A stretch of 64,000 bases of DNA from Promicromonospora sukumoe 327MFSha3.1 (GCF_000385135.1 NZ_ARQM01000004.1:59278-123277), one strand, 5' to 3'. Positions 10,147-18,818 are shown, numbered from the stretch's first letter. The notes: a model not told the origin generated them from the letters alone. Made by a program: numbers and translations.

Positions 10147-10905
10147 TCAGAACGCGCGGGTGATCATCGCGCGCTTGACCTCCTGGATCGCCTTCGTGAC
10201 CTCGATGCCGCGGGGGCAGGCCTCGGTGCAGTTGAAGGTCGTGCGGCAGCGCCACACGCCCTCCTTGTCGTTGAGGATCTCGAGGCGCTGCGAGCCACCC
10301 TCGTCACGGCTGTCGAAGATGAAGCGGTGCGCGTTCACGATCGCGGCCGGGCCGAAGTACTGGCCGTCCGTCCAGAACACCGGGCAGGACGACGTGCACG
10401 CGGCGCACAGGATGCACTTGGTGGTGTCGTCGAACTTCGCGCGGTCCTCGGGGGACTGGTAGCGCTCCTTGGAGGGCTCGTTCCCGGAGGTGATGAGGAA
10501 CGGCATGATCTCGCGGTAGGAGGCGAAGAACGGCTCCATGTCGACCACGAGGTCCTTCACGACGGGCAGGCCCTTGATGGGCTCGACCGTGATCGGCTTG
10601 TCGGGGTTGACGTCCTTCAGGAGCGTCTTGCAGGCCAGGCGGTTGCGGCCGTTGATCCGCATCGCGTCCGAGCCGCACACGCCGTGCGCGCAGGACCGGC
10701 GGAACGTGAGGCTACCGTCCTCGTCCCACTTGATCTTGTGCAGGGCGTCGAGGATGCGGTCGGTGCCGTGCGCCTCGACGGTGAAGTCCTCCCAGGTGGC
10801 CTCCTCGGACACCTCGGGGTTGAACCGCCGGATCCGCAGCGTGACCGTGAACGACGGGATCTCGCCCGCGGGGGACGGTGCGGCGGCTTCGAGTGTGGCA
10901 GTCAT
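10147..10905 (-). CDS. sdhB: Succinate dehydrogenase iron-sulfur subunit
   Basis: 252 residues. An N-terminal ferredoxin domain carries the 2Fe-2S cysteines (CAHGVCGSDAMRINGRNRLAC), and the C-terminal helical domain carries CILCAACTSSCPV and CTEACPRGIEV for the 4Fe-4S and 3Fe-4S clusters. The protein passes electrons from SdhA to the membrane quinone site in the TCA cycle and respiratory chain. Its ATG overlaps the sdhA stop by one base (TGATG), giving tight coupling in the order sdhC-D-A-B. Confidence 0.96.
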   Translation of the reverse strand: MTATLEAAAPSPAGEIPSFTVTLRIRRFNPEVSEEATWEDFTVEAHGTDRILDALHKIKWDEDGSLTFRRSCAHGVCGSDAMRINGRNRLACKTLLKDVNPDKPITVEPIKGLPVVKDLVVDMEPFFASYREIMPFLITSGNEPSKERYQSPEDRAKFDDTTKCILCAACTSSCPVFWTDGQYFGPAAIVNAHRFIFDSRDEGGSQRLEILNDKEGVWRCRTTFNCTEACPRGIEVTKAIQEVKRAMITRAF

Positions 10906-12737
10906 CAGTACTTACGCTCCATCGGCTCGTACCGGGTCTGGACAACGGGCTTGGAGCCCAGGACGACCTTGTAGCCGTCGAACTCCTCGACGTGGTCGAA
11001 GTAGCCCTCCACGTGACCCTCGGCCTGGTCGGACGCCGCGGTGGGGCGCCGGTAGGCCATGGTGTGCAGCATGTAGTTGGCGTCGTCGCGGTTGGGGAAG
11101 TCCTCGCGGTAGTGACCACCGCGCGACTCCTTGCGGTTGATCGCGGCGACCACGGTGACCTCGGCGATGTCGAGCAGGAAGCCCAGCTCGATGGCCTCCA
11201 GGAGGTCCGTGTTGAAGAGCTTGCCCTTGTCCTGGACGGACGCGTTGCGGTAGCGCTTCTGCAGCTCGCGGATGTCGGCCAGGGCCGCGTTCAGCGAGTC
11301 GCCCGTGCGGAACACCTGGGCGTTCAGGTCCATGGTGTCCTGCAGCGCCTTGCGGATGTCCGCGATGCGCTCACCGTCGGGGCGGTTGCGCATCTCGTCG
11401 AGCTGCTCCACCACCCGGACGGTCGGGTCCTCGGGCAGCTCGTGGAACGACGCCGTCTTGGCGTACTCCGCGGCGGCGCGGCCGGACCGCTTGCCGAACA
11501 CGTTGATGTCCAGCAGCGAGTTGGTGCCGAGGCGGTTGGAGCCGTGCACCGACACGCAGGCGACCTCACCGGCGGCGTAGAGGCCCTTGACGACGTTCAC
11601 GCCGTCGCGGAGCACCTCGCCCTTGATGTTGGTCGGCACGCCGCCCATGGCGTAGTGCGCCGTGGGGTACACGGGGACCGGCTCGGTGTACGGCTCGATG
11701 CCGAGGTAGGTGCGCGCGAACTCGGTGATGTCCGGGAGCTTGGCGTCGATGTGCGCCGGCTCCAGGTGCGTCAGGTCGAGCAGGACGTAGTCCTTGTTCG
11801 GTCCCGCGCCGCGGCCCTCGCGGACCTCGTTCGCCATCGACCGGGCCACGATGTCACGCGGCGCGAGGTCCTTGATGGTGGGGGCGTAGCGCTCCATGAA
11901 GCGCTCGCCCTCGGAGTTGCGCAGGATGCCGCCCTCGCCGCGGGCCGCCTCCGACAGGAGGATGCCCAGGCCGGCCAGGCCTGTCGGGTGGAACTGGAAG
12001 AACTCCATGTCCTCGAGCGGCAGGCCGCGGCGGTAGGCCAGCGCCATGCCGTCACCCGTGAGGGTGTGGGCGTTCGAGGTGGTCTTGAAGATCTTCCCCG
12101 CGCCGCCGGTGGCGAAGATGATCGCCTTGGCCTGGAACACGTGGATCTCGCCGGTGGCCAGGTCGTAGGCGACGACGCCGGTGGCGTTGACCTCCTCGCC
12201 GTCCGCGATCTCCTCGGTGGTGAGGTCGTGGTCGGTGATGAGGTCCAGCACGTAGAACTCGTTGAAGAACTCGACGTCCTGCTTCACGCAGTTCTGGTAG
12301 AGCGTCTGGAGGATCATGTGACCGGTGCGGTCGGCGGCGTAGCACGCGCGGCGCACGGCGGACTGGCCGTGGTCCCGGGTGTGCCCGCCGAACCGGCGCT
12401 GGTCGATCTTGCCCTCGGGGGTGCGGTTGAACGGGAGGCCCATCCGCTCCAGGTCGAGGACGGACTCGATGGCTTCCTTCGCGAGGATCTCGGCCGCGTC
12501 CTGGTCGACGAGGTAGTCGCCGCCCTTGACGGTGTCGAAGGTGTGCCATTCCCAGTTGTCGTCCTCGACGTTGGCGAGGGCCGCGGCCATGCCGCCCTGG
12601 GCGGCACCGGTGTGGGAGCGGGTGGGGTACAGCTTGGAGATCACCGCGGTGCGGGCCTCCTTCGACGACTCGAGGGCGGCTCGCATACCTGCGCCGCCGG
12701 CGCCGACGATCACGACGTCGTACTGATGGGTCTGCAT
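10905..12737 (-). CDS. sdhA: Succinate dehydrogenase flavoprotein subunit
   Basis: 610 residues. The FAD-binding Rossmann motif [12 protein letters not shown] is at the N-terminus, the covalent-flavin region is [14 protein letters not shown], and active-site segments [15 protein letters not shown] and [13 protein letters not shown] are present. It oxidises succinate to fumarate on the cytoplasmic face. A long open frame on the opposite strand (10878-12761) mirrors this gene and is a high-GC artefact. Confidence 0.97.
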   Translation of the reverse strand: MQTHQYDVVIVGAGGAGMRAALESSKEARTAVISKLYPTRSHTGAAQGGMAAALANVEDDNWEWHTFDTVKGGDYLVDQDAAEILAKEAIESVLDLERMGLPFNRTPEGKIDQRRFGGHTRDHGQSAVRRACYAADRTGHMILQTLYQNCVKQDVEFFNEFYVLDLITDHDLTTEEIADGEEVNATGVVAYDLATGEIHVFQAKAIIFATGGAGKIFKTTSNAHTLTGDGMALAYRRGLPLEDMEFFQFHPTGLAGLGILLSEAARGEGGILRNSEGERFMERYAPTIKDLAPRDIVARSMANEVREGRGAGPNKDYVLLDLTHLEPAHIDAKLPDITEFARTYLGIEPYTEPVPVYPTAHYAMGGVPTNIKGEVLRDGVNVVKGLYAAGEVACVSVHGSNRLGTNSLLDINVFGKRSGRAAAEYAKTASFHELPEDPTVRVVEQLDEMRNRPDGERIADIRKALQDTMDLNAQVFRTGDSLNAALADIRELQKRYRNASVQDKGKLFNTDLLEAIELGFLLDIAEVTVVAAINRKESRGGHYREDFPNRDDANYMLHTMAYRRPTAASDQAEGHVEGYFDHVEEFDGYKVVLGSKPVVQTRYEPMERKY

Positions 12738-12811
12738 CGGGCTCGATGCCTCCTGCTATGAGGTTCGGAGTGTGGGGCTGGGGGTGGTGCCGGTGCTGCG
12801 GCGCGCGCTGC

Positions 12812-13276
12812 TCAGGCCGTGCAGAAGGAGGCGAGCAGCTCTGCGGGAGCGTCCGGCGGGCACGCGTCGAACGTGAAGATGACCAGGGTGCCCAGCACGA
12901 CCACGACGGTGAACGCGAGGAAGAGCAGGCCCTTGAGGATGCCGCGGGTGACGTCCTTCGTGGCGTAGTCGTTGATGATGGTGCGCACCCCGTTGGTGCC
13001 GTGGATCATGGCGAGCCACAGCATCAGCAGGTCCCAGACCTGCCACATCGGGTTGGACCACTTGCCGCCCACGAAGGCGAAGTCGATGGCGTGCACGCCC
13101 TCGCCGACCATCAGGTTCACGAAGAGGTGGCCGAAGATGAGGACCAGGAGCACCACGCCCGAGGCCCGCATGAAGACCCAGGAGTACAGCTCGTAGTTGC
13201 CGCGCGTCGTCTTGCGGCGTGCGTACGGCGAGCGCGGGGAGTCGACCTTCGCCACCGCGGCGGTTCCGTGTGCCAT
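12812..13276 (-). CDS. sdhD: Succinate dehydrogenase membrane anchor subunit
   Basis: 154 residues with three membrane helices (about residues 35-57, 83-103 and 120-143). HLFVNLMVGEGVHAIDF and MIHGTNGVRTIINDYA contain histidine and quinone-site residues typical of actinobacterial SdhD. It anchors SdhAB and helps bind heme b and quinone. The ATG overlaps the sdhC stop. Confidence 0.9.
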   Translation of the reverse strand: MAHGTAAVAKVDSPRSPYARRKTTRGNYELYSWVFMRASGVVLLVLIFGHLFVNLMVGEGVHAIDFAFVGGKWSNPMWQVWDLLMLWLAMIHGTNGVRTIINDYATKDVTRGILKGLLFLAFTVVVVLGTLVIFTFDACPPDAPAELLASFCTA

Positions 13277-13659
13277 CAGTGACCCCCGGTGAAGACGTTG
13301 ATGAGGTGCCGCGGCAGGAAGCCCGCCATCGTCACGACGAACAGACCGACGACGACCCACAGCATGACCTTCTGGTACTTCGGGCCCTTGGCCCAGAAGT
13401 CCACCAGCAGGATGCGGATGCCGTTGAAGGCGTGGAAGACGATCGCTGCCACGAGCCCGGCCTCGCCGAGCCCCATGATCGGGGTCTGGTACGTGCCGAT
13501 CGCTGCGTTGTACGCCTCGGGGGACACGCGCACCAGGGCTGTGTCGAGCACGTGCACGAGCAAGAAGAAGAAGATCAGCACGCCGGTCACGCGGTGCGCG
13601 ACCCACGACCACATGCCTTCACGGCCGCGGTACAACGTGCCTGCTGGTGCGGTGGGCAC
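13276..13659 (-). CDS. sdhC: Succinate dehydrogenase cytochrome b556 subunit
   Basis: 127 residues with three helices. SWVAHRVTGVLIFFFLLVHVLDT contains the SxxxRxTG and heme-ligand histidine pattern of SdhC, and HAFNGIRILLVDF follows. It is the first gene of sdhCDAB. The GTG start has AGGAGG nine bases upstream. A possible -10 (TACAGT, minus strand, 13706-13711) and a Crp/GlxR-like site lie further upstream. Confidence 0.93.
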   Translation of the reverse strand: MPTAPAGTLYRGREGMWSWVAHRVTGVLIFFFLLVHVLDTALVRVSPEAYNAAIGTYQTPIMGLGEAGLVAAIVFHAFNGIRILLVDFWAKGPKYQKVMLWVVVGLFVVTMAGFLPRHLINVFTGGH

Positions 13660-13772
13660 TTCGGTAGCCTCCTATGGCTGTCCGGCTGGGGGGTGGCTGG
13701 TCCCCACTGTAATGACAACTGCTCGCCTCGATCGCCGCCCGGCAGCCCTCGCGGGCATCAAGACACGGCATT

Positions 13773-13788
13773 TGTGACTGATCCCACA
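13773..13788. promoter_or_regulatory. Crp/GlxR-like site upstream of sdhCDAB
   Basis: TGTGACTGATCCCACA matches TGTGA-N6-TCACA at nine of ten defined bases. It lies in the 270-base gap between sdhC and manC, 114 bases before the sdhC start. Crp/GlxR proteins commonly regulate sdh operons in actinobacteria. Confidence 0.5.
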
Positions 13789-13929
13789 GGGGAGATGTCG
13801 TGGCTTCGGGCACCCGTCAGGTTGCTCGTGCGTTGCTGCCCGGACCTGCCCCTGAGTTCAGCCAGGGTTCGCCCGGATTCTGGCGAGTTTTGGCTGCGGG
13901 AACACGGTCCGGCTGACATCCTGCGGGGC

Positions 13930-15063
13930 ATGACTTCGGCCGCCGCCCCATCGTCCCCGATCGACGACTTCTTCGCAGTGGTACCAGCCGGCGGGTCCGG
14001 CACGCGGCTGTGGCCGCTCTCGCGGGGCGGGGAGCCCAAGTTCCTGCACGACCTCGTCGGATCGGGCGAGTCCCTGCTCCAGGCCACCGAGCGCCGGCTG
14101 CGCCCGCTCGCGGGGCCGGACGGTGTCGTGCTGGTCACCGGCGAGCAGCACGTGGACGCCTGCCGCGCCCAGCTCCCGGGCCTGTCCGACGACGCGGTGC
14201 TCGCCGAGCCGTCGCCGCGCGAGTCCATGGCGGCCATCGGGCTGGCGGCCGCCGTCCTGGAGAAGCGGCACGGCGACGTGGTGGTCGGGTCGTTCGCGGC
14301 GGACCACGTGATCCACGGGAAGCGCGCGTTCGAGCTGGCGGTCCGCGAGGCCGTGTCCGCCGCCCGCGCCGGCTACGTGACGACCGTGGGCATCGCCGCC
14401 TCGCGGCCGTCGACCGCGTTCGGGTACGTGCGCTCGGGTGAGCCGCTCGGCGTCGACGGCGCCCCGCACACGCTGCACGTGCGCGGGTTCACGGAGAAGC
14501 CGGACGCCGCCACCGCGCGCGCCTATCTCGCCTCGGGCGAGTACCGCTGGAACGCGGGCATGTTCGTCTCGCGCACGTCCGTGCTGCTGGGGCACCTCGC
14601 CGAGCAGCGGCCCGCGCTGCACGACGGCCTGCGCACCGTGGCCGACGCGTGGGACACCCCGCGCCGTGCCGCGGTGCTCGCGGAGGTCTGGCCGGGCCTG
14701 GAGAAGATCGCGATCGACCACGCGGTGGCCGAGCCGGTCGCCGAGGCGGGCGGCGTCGCCGTCGTCCCGGGCACCTTCGGGTGGGACGACGTCGGCGACT
14801 ACAACTCGCTCGCCGTGCTCCTGCCGTCCGACGACGACCGCGGCGCCAAGGTGCTCGGCGACCCGGGCGACGTGCTGCGCATCGAGAGCGCCGGCTCCGT
14901 GGTGGTCCCGGCGTCGGGCCGGCTCGTGACGGTGCTGGGGCTGGACGACGTCGTCGTCGTGGACACGCCCGACGCGCTGCTGGTGACCACGCGCGCCCGG
15001 GCGCAGCAGGTCAAGGAGGTGGTGGCCGCGGTACGCGAACGGGGCAGGGAAGATCTCCTCTGA
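13930..15063 (+). CDS. manC: Mannose-1-phosphate guanylyltransferase
   Basis: 377 residues. The nucleotidyltransferase signature GGSGTRLWPLSR is at about residues 21-32; FTEKPD and YRWNAGMF are substrate-site motifs and FGWDDVGDYNSL closes the domain. It makes GDP-mannose from mannose 1-phosphate and GTP for glycans and glycolipids. It has no fused isomerase domain. ATG 13930 is chosen from the family N-terminus; CATCCT, a weak -10, ends seven bases before it. The upstream in-frame extension to 13219 is antisense to sdhC and sdhD and is rejected. Confidence 0.92.
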   Translation: MTSAAAPSSPIDDFFAVVPAGGSGTRLWPLSRGGEPKFLHDLVGSGESLLQATERRLRPLAGPDGVVLVTGEQHVDACRAQLPGLSDDAVLAEPSPRESMAAIGLAAAVLEKRHGDVVVGSFAADHVIHGKRAFELAVREAVSAARAGYVTTVGIAASRPSTAFGYVRSGEPLGVDGAPHTLHVRGFTEKPDAATARAYLASGEYRWNAGMFVSRTSVLLGHLAEQRPALHDGLRTVADAWDTPRRAAVLAEVWPGLEKIAIDHAVAEPVAEAGGVAVVPGTFGWDDVGDYNSLAVLLPSDDDRGAKVLGDPGDVLRIESAGSVVVPASGRLVTVLGLDDVVVVDTPDALLVTTRARAQQVKEVVAAVRERGREDLL

Positions 15064-15147
15064 ACCAAGATCTTTCCCCGATGTCTCATAGTTGTCCGTA
15101 TCGTGGGACGGATGCCGCGCTGTCGTGTCTCGCGAGGCGGACAGCGC

Positions 15148-15153
15148 TACCGT
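15148..15153 (+). promoter_or_regulatory. Leaderless -10 element for the M20 amidohydrolase
   Basis: TACCGT, seven bases, then GTG at 15161. This supports 15161 rather than the upstream in-frame ATG at 15092. Confidence 0.5.
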
Positions 15154-15160
15154 GAGAGGC

Positions 15161-16453
15161 GTGAACCCGACCCAGCAGCCCGTCAGTCTTGCCGATTTCG
15201 ATCAGATCGTTTCGCACGATCAGATGCCGGTCGGGGACGTGCCCGGGGGGAACGCGACGGACGTCGTCGCGGCGCTGGCGGCCCGCGTGAGCGAGCTCGC
15301 GGACGGGTTCGACGCCGAGCTGGTCGCGTTCCGCCGGGACGTGCACCGGCACCCGGAGCTCTCCCGTCAGGAGATCCGCACCACCGCGCTGCTGGTCGAC
15401 CGCCTGCGCGCCGCCGGGCTGGACCCGCGGCCGCTGCCGACGGGCACCGGCCTGGTCTGCGACATCGGCCCCGACCACGGGCCCGACGGCGAGGGCCGCG
15501 TGGGCCTGCGCGCCGACCTCGACGCCCTGCCGCTGCACGAGACGAGCGGCGTGGAGTTCGCCTCGACCCGCCCCGGGGTCGCGCACGCCTGCGGGCACGA
15601 CGTGCACACCACCGCGGTGCTCGGCGCCGGCCTGGTGCTGGCCCGCCTGCAGGAGGAGGGGCGGCTGCGCCGCGGCGTCCGGCTCTTCTTCCAGCCCGCC
15701 GAGGAGGTCTTCCCCGGCGGCGCGGAGGACATCATCAACAAGACGTCCGAGCTCGACGGCGTGGACCGCATGGCCGCGCTGCACTGCGACCCGAAGTTCG
15801 ACGTCGGCCACGTGGGCACCCGCATCGGCCCCATCACCTCCGCGAGCGACTCGGTCATGGTGACCATCTCGTCGCCCGGCGGGCACACCTCGCGCCCGCA
15901 CCTCACCGGCGACGTCGTCTTCGCGCTCGGCCAGGTCATCACGCAGACGCCCGCCGTCCTGGGCCGGCGCCTGGACCCGCGCTCGGGCGTGAACCTCACC
16001 TGGGGCGCGGTGCAGGCCGGCTCCACGCCGAACGCGATCCCGTCCAGCGGCATCCTCAAGGGCACGCTGCGCTGCCTCGACGTGCGCGCGTGGGAGAAGG
16101 CCGGCGAGCTGGTGCGCGAGGCCGTCGAGCAGGTCGTGGCCCCGTACCAGGTGGACATCTCGGTGACCGTGACGCACGGTGTGCCGCCCGTCGAGAACGA
16201 GGCCGAGGCGACCGGGGACCTGGAGGCCGCGATCCGCGACGCCGTCGGCCCCGACGCCGTGCAGCTCACCGAGCAGTCCATGGGCGGCGAGGACTTCGCC
16301 TGGTACCTGCGCAAGGTTCCGGGCACCATGGCGCGGCTCGGCGTGCGCACCCCCGGCGGCCGCACCTACGACCTGCACCAGGGCGACCTGGTCGTGGACG
16401 AGCGGGCGATCGGCGTGGGCGTACGGACACTCGCGCAGTTCGCTGCCTCCTGA
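15161..16453 (+). CDS. M20-family amidohydrolase (AmiA1/AmiB1-like)
   Basis: 430 residues of a cytoplasmic M20D metallohydrolase: RRDVHRHPELS, RADLDALPLHE, HACGHDVHT and FFQPAEE carry the metal ligands and catalytic glutamate, and a dimerisation domain begins near SPGGHTSRPH. Members hydrolyse N-acyl amino acids or related amides; the substrate here is not known. Mycobacterial AmiA1/AmiB1 lie in the equivalent salvage neighbourhood. The GTG at 15161 fits the -10 spacing; about 40 extra residues precede the catalytic domain. Confidence 0.85.
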   Translation: MNPTQQPVSLADFDQIVSHDQMPVGDVPGGNATDVVAALAARVSELADGFDAELVAFRRDVHRHPELSRQEIRTTALLVDRLRAAGLDPRPLPTGTGLVCDIGPDHGPDGEGRVGLRADLDALPLHETSGVEFASTRPGVAHACGHDVHTTAVLGAGLVLARLQEEGRLRRGVRLFFQPAEEVFPGGAEDIINKTSELDGVDRMAALHCDPKFDVGHVGTRIGPITSASDSVMVTISSPGGHTSRPHLTGDVVFALGQVITQTPAVLGRRLDPRSGVNLTWGAVQAGSTPNAIPSSGILKGTLRCLDVRAWEKAGELVREAVEQVVAPYQVDISVTVTHGVPPVENEAEATGDLEAAIRDAVGPDAVQLTEQSMGGEDFAWYLRKVPGTMARLGVRTPGGRTYDLHQGDLVVDERAIGVGVRTLAQFAAS

Positions 16454-16467
16454 GGCAAAGGCTTTCA

Positions 16468-16496
16468 TTGCCGAGTGGGTGTCGGGAGTTTATTGT
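16468..16496 (+). promoter_or_regulatory. Promoter of the Cys-leader / secreted-protein unit
   Basis: TTGCCG (16468-16473), a 17-base spacer and TATTGT (16491-16496). The expected start near 16503 places the transcript start at or just before the AAGGAGG that precedes the short leader ORF. Confidence 0.5.
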
Positions 16497-16518
16497 CGCG
16501 CGGAAGGAGGCTCGATCC

Positions 16519-16545
16519 GTGAGTCTCACCTGTTGCGGGGGGTAG
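16519..16545 (+). CDS. Eight-residue Cys-Cys leader peptide (candidate)
   Basis: GTG at 16519 follows AAGGAGG (16504-16510) with an ideal eight-base gap and encodes MSLTCCGG before TAG. The stop is seven bases before the ATG of the next gene, whose only ribosome-binding-like sequence is the G-run within the leader's own Gly codons. Paired cysteine codons just before the stop recall cysteine-responsive upstream ORFs known in mycobacteria. Translation has not been shown. Confidence 0.45.
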   Translation: MSLTCCGG

Positions 16546-16552
16546 GTCGCAC

Positions 16553-17362
16553 ATGCGCATGCAAGAAACCTTGGGACGAGCAACCACGTGGATGCGAGGC
16601 GTGGTCGCTTCGCTGCTGGCAGTCTTCCTCGTCGTGACGGTCGTCCCGGCGGCAGCCCAGGGAGATCCGCTGAGCGCTGATGAGGCCCGAGCTGAGGCGG
16701 CCGCGGCCGCGGTTGTCGTGCAGTCCATCGAAAGCACGCGAGAGTTCTGGAGTGCTGCGGAAGTCTCGCCTCAGGTCCAGCGACGGCTCGAGGCTGGACT
16801 GCGTGAGGGTGAGCTTCCCGAGAGCATGCTGAGCGGTTCCGTGCCCGTCGAGACGGTGTCGACCCGGCAGGACGGAAACCAGGTCGACACCGCGCTCTTC
16901 TCTGATGGGTCTGTGACCCGGACCCTGGTCCAGGAGGAGTCCGGGGCGTTCGATCCTTCTGCTCTGGGCATGTCCGAGGAGGAGTTCTCGGCGATGGCCA
17001 GTTACAACGGCTCGATCAAGAGCTGCAAGGTCTTCAGCGGTACGGGGTTTGCCCGACGTGAGGACTGCGCGGTGTCGGGATCGAACGGTGCCGGGATCAA
17101 GCTCGGTTTCATCGCCGACTACACGCTCGTCCAGGGCGCGTACAACGACAAGATCACTGCGCGACACACGGCCTATCAGCAGTGCAACGGAGCGGTCTGC
17201 GATGCCCCGGCCTGGAACCGGTGGGTCAAGGAGGAGAGCGCGAGCCGGAGCGCGATGGTCTCCATGACTACCCGGTGGGAGGTTGTCGGGGTTTCCAGTG
17301 GAACTGCTGAGCTTCGCTTGATCGTCGGCAAGAACGTCGCGTCCGCAAGGCTCTCGGTCTGA
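16553..17362 (+). CDS. Secreted protein of unknown function
   Basis: 269 residues. A basic N-terminus and hydrophobic stretch (about residues 15-35, ending VVPAAAQG) form a likely signal peptide with an AXA-type site. The mature part has four cysteines in two close groups (SCKVF...EDCAV and QCNGAVC), which could form disulfides, and a C-terminal half rich in beta-prone sequence. I recognise no family. Third-position GC is visibly lower than in neighbouring genes, suggesting later acquisition. A second in-frame ATG at 16559 is possible. It appears coupled to the short leader ORF. Confidence 0.7.
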   Translation: MRMQETLGRATTWMRGVVASLLAVFLVVTVVPAAAQGDPLSADEARAEAAAAAVVVQSIESTREFWSAAEVSPQVQRRLEAGLREGELPESMLSGSVPVETVSTRQDGNQVDTALFSDGSVTRTLVQEESGAFDPSALGMSEEEFSAMASYNGSIKSCKVFSGTGFARREDCAVSGSNGAGIKLGFIADYTLVQGAYNDKITARHTAYQQCNGAVCDAPAWNRWVKEESASRSAMVSMTTRWEVVGVSSGTAELRLIVGKNVASARLSV

Positions 17363-17378
17363 CCGAGCGAGGAAACCT

Positions 17379-17422
17379 CGAGGATGTCCCGGCGATGGCT
17401 GAGTCGCGCTGGGGCATCCTCG
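17379..17422 (+). terminator. Stem-loop after the secreted-protein gene
   Basis: CGAGGATGTCCC pairs with GGGGCATCCTCG apart from a single internal T-G position, with a 20-base loop. It follows the stop at 17362. Confidence 0.55.
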
Positions 17423-17474
17423 TCCTCGTCTCGCTGCCTTGTCACTCCTGGCTAGGTTGCTGTCGATGACGCTT

Positions 17475-17499
17475 CGGTAACGACTTACTCCGGTTACCG
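17475..17499. promoter_or_regulatory. Inverted repeat upstream of the nucleoside importer
   Basis: CGGTAAC and GTTACCG, seven-base arms separated by 11 bases, about 100 bases before the lipoprotein gene. It could be an operator. The rest of the 238-base gap shows a possible TACCCT -10 at 17532-17537 and AAGGAG before the GTG at 17601. Confidence 0.35.
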
Positions 17500-17600
17500 T
17501 CTCGAAACGCGAAATGCCAGATGCGCTGGCTACCCTCGGTGCGGTATAGGGCCTCAGATCCGTCTGGGACATCGCCCTCTGGATCATCGAAGGAGCACCA

Positions 17601-18683
17601 GTGAAGAAGGCTGTCTGGCTCACCGCCATTGCGGGAGCAACGGCGCTCGCGCTCTCGGCGTGCGGCGCTGCCCCGGAGGAGTCCACCGGTGGCGAGAGCA
17701 ACGCCGCCAGTGACTTCAAGCCCTGCATCGTGTCGGACCAGGGCGGGTTCGACGACAAGAGCTTCAACCAGCTCAGCTTCGAGGGCGCGACCGCCGCGGC
17801 CAAGGAGCTTGGCACCGACCTCGTCGACGTGCAGTCCGCGTCGGAGAGCGAGTACAAGGGCAACGTCGAGTCTCTCGTCGGCGAGGGTTGCAACGCGATC
17901 GTGACGGTGGGGTACGCGCTGTCGGCGACGACCATCGAGTCGGCGACCGCGAACCCCGACATCGACTACATCATCATCGACGACGCCGCCGACGCGGACG
18001 GCGACGGCAAGGCCGACGCCGACAACATCAAGCCGCTCCTGTACGACACCGCGCAGGCTGCGTTCCTCGCGGGCTACCTCTCCGCGGGCTACTCCGAGGC
18101 CGGCAAGGTGGGTACGTACGGTGGCCAGGAGTTTCCGACCGTCACGATCTTCATGGACGGTTTCAAGCAGGGCATCGACTACTACAACGAGACCAACGAT
18201 GCTGACGTGGAACTGATCGGATGGGACGGCAAGAAGGGCTCGTTCACGGGCAGCTTCGCGGCCGACCCGGCGGCGAAGACCACCGCTCAGAACATCCTTG
18301 ATCAGGGTGTCGACGTCCTGTTCCCGGTTGGTGGGCCCATCTACCAGGGCGCGATGGACGCGATCGCGGACTCGGGTGACGACGTGGCGATCATCGGCGC
18401 GGACGCCGACTTCTACGAGACCGACGCCACTACGCAGGACCTGGTCCTCACCTCGGTGCTGAAGAAGATGGACGTCTCCACCGAGGAGGCCGTCGTCGCC
18501 TCGGGCAACGGCGAGTTCGACCCGACCCCGTACGTGGGTACCCTCGAGAACGGCGGCGTGGACATCGCCCCGCTGCACAACTTCGAGGACAAGGTGGACC
18601 CGGCCCTCTGGGAAGAGGTCCAGGCCCTCAAGGAGTCGATCATCGCCGGTGACGTGCCGGTGGAGTCCTACCTCGCCAAGTGA
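17601..18683 (+). CDS. BMP-family nucleoside-binding lipoprotein
   Basis: 360 residues. A lipoprotein signal ends LALSAC with Cys21 as the predicted lipidated residue. The rest is a BMP/Med-type binding protein (DQGGFDDKSFNQ, EGCNAIVTVGYAL, AAFLAGYLSAGY, TVTIFMDGFKQG, DVLFPVGGPIYQGA). It should capture nucleosides outside the cell for the importer encoded next. Residues 131-142 read DADGDGKADADN, a DxDxDG calcium-loop pattern inserted between two core strands. GTG start with AAGGAG nearby. Confidence 0.9.
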   Translation: MKKAVWLTAIAGATALALSACGAAPEESTGGESNAASDFKPCIVSDQGGFDDKSFNQLSFEGATAAAKELGTDLVDVQSASESEYKGNVESLVGEGCNAIVTVGYALSATTIESATANPDIDYIIIDDAADADGDGKADADNIKPLLYDTAQAAFLAGYLSAGYSEAGKVGTYGGQEFPTVTIFMDGFKQGIDYYNETNDADVELIGWDGKKGSFTGSFAADPAAKTTAQNILDQGVDVLFPVGGPIYQGAMDAIADSGDDVAIIGADADFYETDATTQDLVLTSVLKKMDVSTEEAVVASGNGEFDPTPYVGTLENGGVDIAPLHNFEDKVDPALWEEVQALKESIIAGDVPVESYLAK

Positions 18684-18690
18684 CGTCGGC

Positions 18691-18721
18691 TCGACCGGTC
18701 GGCCCACGGCGGACCGGTCGA
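18691..18721. repeat. TCGACCGGTC inverted repeat after the lipoprotein gene
   Basis: TCGACCGGTC at 18691-18700 and GACCGGTCGA at 18712-18721 form a 10-bp stem with an 11-base loop, immediately upstream of the larger hairpin at 18744-18783. The two may compete or stack. Confidence 0.5.
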
Positions 18722-18743
18722 CGGCCAGAACTTGACGCAAGAT

Positions 18744-18783
18744 GGTCCCGGGGGGCACGGCACGCGCCGTGCGCCCCGGGACC
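18744..18783 (+). terminator. Strong hairpin between lipoprotein and ATPase genes
   Basis: An 18-base arm starting GGTCCCGGGG pairs with an arm ending CCCCGGGACC around ACGC, with one G-G mismatch. No U-tract follows. Such a hairpin can stabilise the lipoprotein mRNA and reduce transcription into the downstream transporter genes. Confidence 0.65.
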
Positions 18784-18818
18784 TGTCATGAGCAGGACCC
18801 CTTTCGGGAAGGATTCCT

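Noticed and set aside
10878..12761. 627-codon open frame on the plus strand opposite sdhA
   Set aside because: Mirror of the sdhA codons in high-GC DNA; rich in Val/Arg/Gly/His with no recognisable domain, and sdhA is certain.
13219..13929. Upstream extension of the manC reading frame
   Set aside because: It is antisense to sdhC and sdhD and has no homology; the enzyme's N-terminal motif begins just after ATG 13930.
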